A stretch of 64,000 nt of DNA, from assembly GCF_026183735.1 (NCBI RefSeq), contig NZ_JAPFRE010000015.1:62001-126000 (forward strand), given 5' to 3'. This DNA is from Alteromonas sp. ASW11-130 (GTDB taxonomy: Bacteria; Pseudomonadota; Gammaproteobacteria; Enterobacterales; Alteromonadaceae). The position numbers were made by a program, and so were the translations under genes. Under the pieces are notes generated by a model, which was not told the origin of the DNA, did no database searches, and saw only the letters and a program-made list of their open reading frames with translations. Numbering within the stretch: position 1 is the first letter of the stretch; each line of letters opens with the position of its first letter. Below are positions 59,511-64,000 of the stretch, piece after piece.

Positions 59511-60512
59511 TTAATGGGTGGAGTAACGCTCATCTGTAGACTCGCGTCTATCGTGTAAAAAAGACATGATTTGTTGCAAAACAGGGCCACGATACTCATC
59601 CGATTCGGCAAATAATTCATGATATGCTTCGGGAACTTTCCTGATATCGGCATTCTTGAATTTCTCTGCGACCGCCAACTGTCGAGTATTATCGATAATT
59701 TTATCGCCGCTGGCGCTGAACAAAAGTACCGGTTTCTCAATTTCATTGCTTCGCATTTCAATAGTATCCATCGCCTCGACAGCAGCCCGTAACCAATGTG
59801 TTGTAACACCGCCTAATTGAATTTCGCGCATATCATCGTATAGCTTACGGAATAAACGATAACGATTCTCGCTATGGGTTAACGTATTGATGGCATAAGG
59901 ATAAGCAAGGTACGGGGTTTGGCCGAAGAAGTAACCGCTATCACGCTTCATTAATTTTTGCAGCTTGAGGCTCAGGCAGATAAGTGATTTTGCTAACCAG
60001 TTTGGTAACGCTGGGCGGACGCCGAACATGGGAGAACACAGCACGGCAGAAGCAAATCGCTTGGGCGCTTTTAATAACGCTAAGGTTCCTATTGCGCCTC
60101 CCATAGAGTGACAAAGTAAGTGCAAGGGTTCGTCGGTCTGTGAAGCAACAATGGAATCACAGAAAAATAGTAAATCATCGACATAATCGTCGAAATCAGC
60201 AACATAGCCATGCTGTGGGTCAGACGTCATTCTTCCCGATAAGCCCTGCCCTCGGTGATCAAGAATATACACCGCAAAGCCATTACGAAAAAAGTCATAC
60301 ATCAGTTCTTTATATTTCAACAGCGATTCGATACGGCCTGAACTGATGACCACATGAGTATGAGCGTTTTCAGGCTGACACCAGGCATAGTGAACCATCA
60401 CGTCATGCTTACCTTTAAACTCACCAGTATTAACTGCACCTTTCCAGAACGGATTAATATGATTTGCGTATGTTTCAGCAAGATGCTTTTCAGATGTCAG
60501 CGTCCACTTCAT
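59511..60512 (-). CDS. Alpha/beta hydrolase, lysophospholipase (PldB/monoglyceride-lipase-like)
   Basis: A 333-residue hydrolase with the GxSxG nucleophile motif as LCHSMGGAIGT, the HG-type oxyanion segment around VISSGRIESLLKYKEL, and DHRGQGLSGR, all typical of PldB and monoglyceride lipases. The Asp is likely in FSASGDKIIDN and the His in EAYHELF near the end. It would release fatty acids from lysophospholipids or monoglycerides. No signal peptide. It is next to a kinase remnant upstream. The substrate is unproven. Confidence 0.9.
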   Translation of the reverse strand: MKWTLTSEKHLAETYANHINPFWKGAVNTGEFKGKHDVMVHYAWCQPENAHTHVVISSGRIESLLKYKELMYDFFRNGFAVYILDHRGQGLSGRMTSDPQHGYVADFDDYVDDLLFFCDSIVASQTDEPLHLLCHSMGGAIGTLALLKAPKRFASAVLCSPMFGVRPALPNWLAKSLICLSLKLQKLMKRDSGYFFGQTPYLAYPYAINTLTHSENRYRLFRKLYDDMREIQLGGVTTHWLRAAVEAMDTIEMRSNEIEKPVLLFSASGDKIIDNTRQLAVAEKFKNADIRKVPEAYHELFAESDEYRGPVLQQIMSFLHDRRESTDERYSTH

Positions 60513-60527
60513 TTCCAGTATCTTTTC

Positions 60528-60653
60528 CTATTTACGCCGAGGTAACTCAATAGTAATCTTCAATCCTTTCGGCAAGTATGCGGTGGCTTCAATAGTACCA
60601 TGATGCAACTCGCCTGCAGAATTTGCAATGGCTAAACCGGGTTCAGCTCCTCT
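60528..60653 (-). pseudogene. Histidine-kinase C-terminal remnant
   Basis: A 41-codon frame ending at a TAG reads GAEPGLAIANSAGEL, then HHGTIEATAYLPKGLKITIE and LPRRK. It aligns with the last ATPase-domain segment of sensor kinases (GLGLAIV..LHGGTI..GLxITIELPRR). An in-frame TAA lies directly upstream, so no intact kinase exists. The 80 bases before it contain an ALVHSFNMLSEL frame that faintly resembles a HAMP end, which would fit an internal deletion. The identity of the tail is fairly clear; the rest is speculation. Confidence 0.55.
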
Positions 60654-60730
60654 TTACGCTCGCTAAAACTCAAACGAAAGAGCAGAGTTCAGACAGCATA
60701 TTAAACGAATGGACTAGGGCGCTTTGCGAG

Positions 60731-61153
60731 TTAATTGGCGCGGTCGTATTCTGGTTTAGCGGGTTGATAGTCCATCGATAGAAATAATGGTGAGGTCACC
60801 ATGAGGTCGGCACTCGCCGCATTACAGGCCACAGGGACGTTCCACACTGAACATAAACGTAATAACGCTTTAACATCTGGATCGTGGGGAGCGGGATTTA
60901 GAGGGTCCCAAAAGAAAAACAGTGCAGTCAGCGTTCCTTCTGCGATGAGTGCGCCGATTTGCTGGTCGCCCCCGAGGGGACCGCTTTGATAACGCTTCAC
61001 CTCTAGCCCTGTCTCCTTTGCAATCAGCTTTCCTGTGGTACCCGTAGCAACAATGTTACAGTTTTTCATTACGTTGATATGCGTTTTTATCCACTGAATA
61101 AGTTCTGATTTTTTATGATCGTGAGCTACCAGTGCAATGGTGTATTCCGGCAT
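60731..61153 (-). CDS. mgsA: Methylglyoxal synthase
   Basis: A 140-residue enzyme turning dihydroxyacetone phosphate into methylglyoxal, a bypass used when phosphorylated sugars build up. Motifs: VAHDHKKSELIQWI, ATGTTGKLI, SGPLGGDQQIGALIAEG with the catalytic Asp, and FFWDPLNPAPHDPDVKALLR. AAAGGA precedes the ATG at 61153 by about 6 bases. It is transcribed away from argC. Confidence 0.96.
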   Translation of the reverse strand: MPEYTIALVAHDHKKSELIQWIKTHINVMKNCNIVATGTTGKLIAKETGLEVKRYQSGPLGGDQQIGALIAEGTLTALFFFWDPLNPAPHDPDVKALLRLCSVWNVPVACNAASADLMVTSPLFLSMDYQPAKPEYDRAN

Positions 61154-61326
61154 GTTTTATCCTTTACAAGTCTATTAATAATGTTAATACATCAATTTAC
61201 AATTTGTAGCAATTCGATCAGCCACACTAGACCATTTATGTTTTTACTAGATACTGAGTTTACGTACTTTAGAATCCGAAATGAAAGCTAAAAGCAAAAA
61301 CGCCAAGAAATATTTATACATTTTTA

Positions 61327-61354
61327 TTGCATAATAATTCACTATAGGTATTAT
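61327..61354 (+). promoter_or_regulatory. Candidate arginine promoter with an ArgR-like box
   Basis: TTGCAT (61327-61332) and TATTAT (61349-61354) are 16 bases apart. The -35 overlaps TGCATAATAATTCA (61328-61341), close to the ArgR consensus TGAATNNNNATTCA, with one mismatch in the left half. A lone TGAAT half-site follows at 61356. It lies about 290 bp before argC, so the assignment is tentative. The rest of the mgsA-argC gap (61154-61634) shows no gene. Confidence 0.5.
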
Positions 61355-61634
61355 CTGAATTTGCCACTTATTGCTAATTAATCCAATTAGGAGAATCATG
61401 TTTTGACCATTATTCCTGCTTGTCATTTCGTCGAAGCATTTTTACAACTCAATCTTTCTCCCATGATTTGCTACCAGCAAGGTACCCCCTTTCGACGATA
61501 GCTGCCGGGGTAGATTTACTTATAAAGTAGCCCTCTTTTTTCCTTTGTTGGTGCACTCGGGAGTCTGAATAACAACTATCGGGGAAGCAAAGGTAAAAAG
61601 TGAATTTTTTTATTTTTCCTATTAGTAAGTAATT

Positions 61635-62651
61635 ATGTTAAACGTCTCTATCATTGGTGCCAGCGGCTATGCAGGCGCACAGCTGACAGCTTTAATTCAC
61701 CAGCATCCTGCCATGCAAATTGCCAGATTGTATGTATCTGCGCACAGCAATGATGCCAATAAAGTGTTTTCAGAAACAGCTAGGCAATATTCACATTTCC
61801 CCTCAATTCCGCTTGTGCCTCTCACAGTGGCAGAATGCGCTGATGTTGCCGCGTCCTGCGATGCTCTTTTTTTATGTACGCCGCACGAGTTCAGTCATGA
61901 GGCGATGCCCCAACTAGTGAATCGGCGAGCAAAAATTTTCGATTTGTCCGGTGCATTTCGCCTGTCAGATCTGGATATTTTTGCTGCCAACTATGGTTTT
62001 AAAAATACTCATGCAGATATTCAACAAAAAGCAGTGTACGGATTGGCTGAATGGTTTGCCGCAGATATAGCAAAGGCAGATCTGGTAGCCGTACCGGGCT
62101 GTTACCCTACAGCTTCGTTAACCGGCTTATTACCGTTGCAGCGCGCTGGGTTACTTGATTCATCCGTTCGTCCGGTAATTAATGCTATTTCTGGGGTGAC
62201 GGGTGCCGGACGCAAAGCTGTTCTCAATACCAGTTTTTGTGAAGTGAGTTTGCAAGCATACGGCGTGCTGTCTCATCGTCACACGCCTGAAATTGAATCT
62301 TACCTTGAGCAGAAGGTTATATTTACCCCTCATCTGGGCAATTTTAAACGTGGCATCCTGGCTACCATCACCACTAAACTCGGCAAAACGGTAAACGAAG
62401 AACAAGTTAATCACGCCTTCGCTGAATTTTATCGCCAACAGCCGCTAGTTAGATTGAGCCGCTCTTTCCCTAAAGTGAGCGATGTCGCGAACACCCCTTT
62501 CGTCGACGTGCACTGGCAAGTAGATGAGCAAAGTGGCTATGTGGTCATAGGCTGCGCGCTTGATAATTTACTTAAAGGGGCGGCGTCTCAAGCTGTGCAA
62601 TGTGCAAACTTGGTATTTGGCTTATCCTCGACCCAGGGCCTGCTGCCATGA
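61635..62651 (+). CDS. argC: N-acetyl-gamma-glutamyl-phosphate reductase
   Basis: A 338-residue NADPH enzyme for the third step of ornithine synthesis. The nucleotide site IIGASGYAGAQL is at residues 6-17, and the catalytic Cys is in VPGCYPTASLTGLLPL (about residues 152-167). The substrate-binding segment SGVTGAGRKA follows. First gene of an argC-argB-argF run; its stop overlaps the argB start by 4 bases. Confidence 0.97.
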   Translation: MLNVSIIGASGYAGAQLTALIHQHPAMQIARLYVSAHSNDANKVFSETARQYSHFPSIPLVPLTVAECADVAASCDALFLCTPHEFSHEAMPQLVNRRAKIFDLSGAFRLSDLDIFAANYGFKNTHADIQQKAVYGLAEWFAADIAKADLVAVPGCYPTASLTGLLPLQRAGLLDSSVRPVINAISGVTGAGRKAVLNTSFCEVSLQAYGVLSHRHTPEIESYLEQKVIFTPHLGNFKRGILATITTKLGKTVNEEQVNHAFAEFYRQQPLVRLSRSFPKVSDVANTPFVDVHWQVDEQSGYVVIGCALDNLLKGAASQAVQCANLVFGLSSTQGLLP

Positions 62652-63427
62652 ACAGATTAGTTATTAAAGTAGGTGGCGCGCTTCTTGATTCCCGAGACGC
62701 TGTACACCATCTGTTTGCACAAATTCAGCAGCTGCAAAGCCAAGTACAAATCACGGTTGTTCATGGTGGTGGTGCACTGACTGAAAACCTGTTGTCTCAG
62801 TTAGGGTTTGTCAGCGAAAAGATAAACGGCTTGCGCGTCACGCCCGCCGAACAGATGCCGATTGTGGCGGGAGCTTTGGCGGGCACAGCAAACAAAATAC
62901 TGTCCGCTCATGCCACAGTATTGGGGTTAAATCCTGTTGGTTTGTCGTTAATAGATGGTAACGCAATAACCTGCACACCGCTTGGCGCCGAATACGGCGC
63001 CGTTGGGGTGCCTTCAATTAATCAATGCACGTTATTGGACGTACTACTCAAAGACGGTTTTTTGCCCATCGTCAGCTCAATTGGTTGTGACGCCGCCGGG
63101 CAATTGCTAAATGTTAATGCAGATCACGCCGCTACCGCGATAGCCGAACTTTTAAATGCACAATTAGTGATGCTATCGGACGTTTCAGGTGTACTCAATG
63201 AAAACAACGAACTGCTGAAATCACTTGATGGCAAAGCTGTTCAACAGTTGCTTAACCAAGGGGTTATCTCTGGCGGAATGAGCGTAAAGATCAACGCCGC
63301 ATTTAAGGCTGCGAAACTACTCGGTCAACCTGTCATTATAGGCAGTTGGCACGATTCGCTGACGGATATTTTAAATGCAGTAAGCGGCACGCACATTATT
63401 CCTTCACTCAGTTTGGAAAAAGCATGA
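62648..63427 (+). CDS. argB: N-acetylglutamate kinase
   Basis: A 259-residue amino-acid kinase for the second step of arginine synthesis. It has the phosphate-binding LVIKVGGALLDS at the N-terminus and VVHGGGALTE (about residues 38-47), then NADHAATAIAELL and MLSDVSGVLNE. Short length and no N-terminal helix suggest the arginine-insensitive enterobacterial form, not the hexameric feedback-inhibited type. ATG 62648 overlaps the argC stop (ATGA); the longer frame from 62600 lies inside argC. Confidence 0.96.
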   Translation: MNRLVIKVGGALLDSRDAVHHLFAQIQQLQSQVQITVVHGGGALTENLLSQLGFVSEKINGLRVTPAEQMPIVAGALAGTANKILSAHATVLGLNPVGLSLIDGNAITCTPLGAEYGAVGVPSINQCTLLDVLLKDGFLPIVSSIGCDAAGQLLNVNADHAATAIAELLNAQLVMLSDVSGVLNENNELLKSLDGKAVQQLLNQGVISGGMSVKINAAFKAAKLLGQPVIIGSWHDSLTDILNAVSGTHIIPSLSLEKA

Positions 63428-64000
63428 AACAGGATTTATTAACTTTTGGTGTATGGAGCCCACAACAAATGCAGTCGCTGCTTGAACTGGCAGTACATAT
63501 AAAACACCACCCCGCTGACTATAAAAATATATTGGCGGGTCGTTCGGTCGTAGCTTTGTTTGAAAAGCCTTCACTACGTACCCGAGTCAGCTTCGATATT
63601 GGTATCAATAAATTAGGGGGTCACCTTGTTTATCTGGATTCACACGCAAACAGTCTGGCAGGGCGGGAAGATATTCGCGATACCGCAGCTAATTTAGCTT
63701 GCTGGGCCGACGCTATCGTTGCCAGGGTATTTTCTCACCATACACTTAAAACTATGGCTGACGCTGCCAACGCACCAGTTATCAATGCACTTTGTGACAA
63801 GTATCACCCCTGTCAGGCCCTTGCTGATTATTTGACCCTGCATGAACAATTTGGCGCAGTTAAAGGTCGCTCACTGGCTTATGTGGGAGACGGTAATAAC
63901 GTCACGCATTCGCTTATGATTGTCGGTGCATTGCTTGGATGCAATGTATTGAGCGTGACACCTGAAGGTCATTCGGCGTCACCTGAAATAGTTGAACTAG
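63424..64000 (+). CDS. argF: Ornithine carbamoyltransferase (5' part; runs off the window)
   Basis: The first 192 residues of a carbamoyltransferase that converts ornithine and carbamoyl phosphate to citrulline. The carbamoyl-phosphate motif is FEKPSLRTRVSFD and the second-substrate His-Pro-Cys-Gln motif is YHPCQALADYL. Then SLAYVGDGNNVTHSLM begins the ornithine domain. The catalytic Cys region lies beyond the window. ATG 63424 overlaps the argB stop (ATGA), so argC, argB and argF are translationally coupled. Confidence 0.96.
   Translation, partial: MKQDLLTFGVWSPQQMQSLLELAVHIKHHPADYKNILAGRSVVALFEKPSLRTRVSFDIGINKLGGHLVYLDSHANSLAGREDIRDTAANLACWADAIVARVFSHHTLKTMADAANAPVINALCDKYHPCQALADYLTLHEQFGAVKGRSLAYVGDGNNVTHSLMIVGALLGCNVLSVTPEGHSASPEIVEL

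Overview
The window is a stretch of chromosome from a gammaproteobacterium, most likely a marine member of the Alteromonadales (Alteromonas relatives). This is inferred from gene content and order: rhlB-gppA beside trxA/rho, tatABC-tatD, orn with a tRNA-Gly(GCC) locus divergent from rsgA-psd, envC/rhodanese/grxC/secB/gpsA/trmL, ilvIH, and an argCBF run. No rRNA, phage, transposase or CRISPR was seen. Almost all of the window is ordinary chromosomal housekeeping DNA.

Layout. 0-11 kb: the 5' part of an aldehyde dehydrogenase, purA, a DUF2065 protein, a kynureninase-like enzyme, cnoX, a Mpo1-like membrane protein, an S9 peptidase, two heptanucleotide repeat tracts, a NYN-domain protein, a sugar dehydrogenase, a Dps protein and a PCu(A)C copper chaperone. 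11-21 kb: tRNA-Thr behind a strong promoter and a heptamer tract, purEK, a hybrid sensor kinase, an M20 amidohydrolase, and rho separated from trxA by an M24 peptidase. 21-31 kb: rhlB-gppA (plus strand) facing a compact minus-strand block tatABC - unknown periplasmic protein - tatD - diguanylate cyclase - hemB, then an unknown predicted outer-membrane protein. 31-39 kb: ilvIH, a DUF4442 protein, a TPR-sulfotransferase, then the tRNA-Gly locus. 39-44 kb: orn/rsgA/psd, an EamA transporter, a glycerophosphodiesterase, and a MerC-like protein behind a Zur-like palindrome. 44-54 kb: an accessory block (amino-acid dehydratase, AsnC-type regulator, PhzF, a large secreted protein with a possible MACPF-like segment, a Fic protein and a CadC-like membrane regulator) lying between yibQ and envC, which are neighbours in Escherichia coli. 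54-64 kb: envC, rhodanese, grxC, secB, gpsA, trmL, an ExoD protein, a lysophospholipase-like hydrolase, a histidine-kinase remnant, mgsA and the start of an arginine operon.

The most unusual structure is at 36.7-38.6 kb. Twelve tandem 136/137-bp units lie directly downstream of an intact tRNA-Gly(GCC), in its direction of transcription. Each carries a copy of the 3' half of that tRNA, from the anticodon loop to the acceptor end, with an enlarged hairpin in place of the normal T-arm. A decayed tRNA-Gly copy lies upstream. The design resembles the rtT repeats behind E. coli tyrT, but the array is longer and shows a three-unit higher-order period. The second accessory interest is the secreted protein / Fic / CadC-like cluster, whose Fic protein appears to lack the usual autoinhibitory glutamate.

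The genes form recognisable functional groups: purine synthesis (purA, purE, purK), branched-chain amino acids (ilvIH), arginine (argCBF), Tat export, transcription termination and RNA decay (rho, rhlB, orn), heme (hemB), phospholipid synthesis and turnover (psd, gpsA, glycerophosphodiesterase), and redox or protein quality control (trxA, cnoX, grxC, secB).
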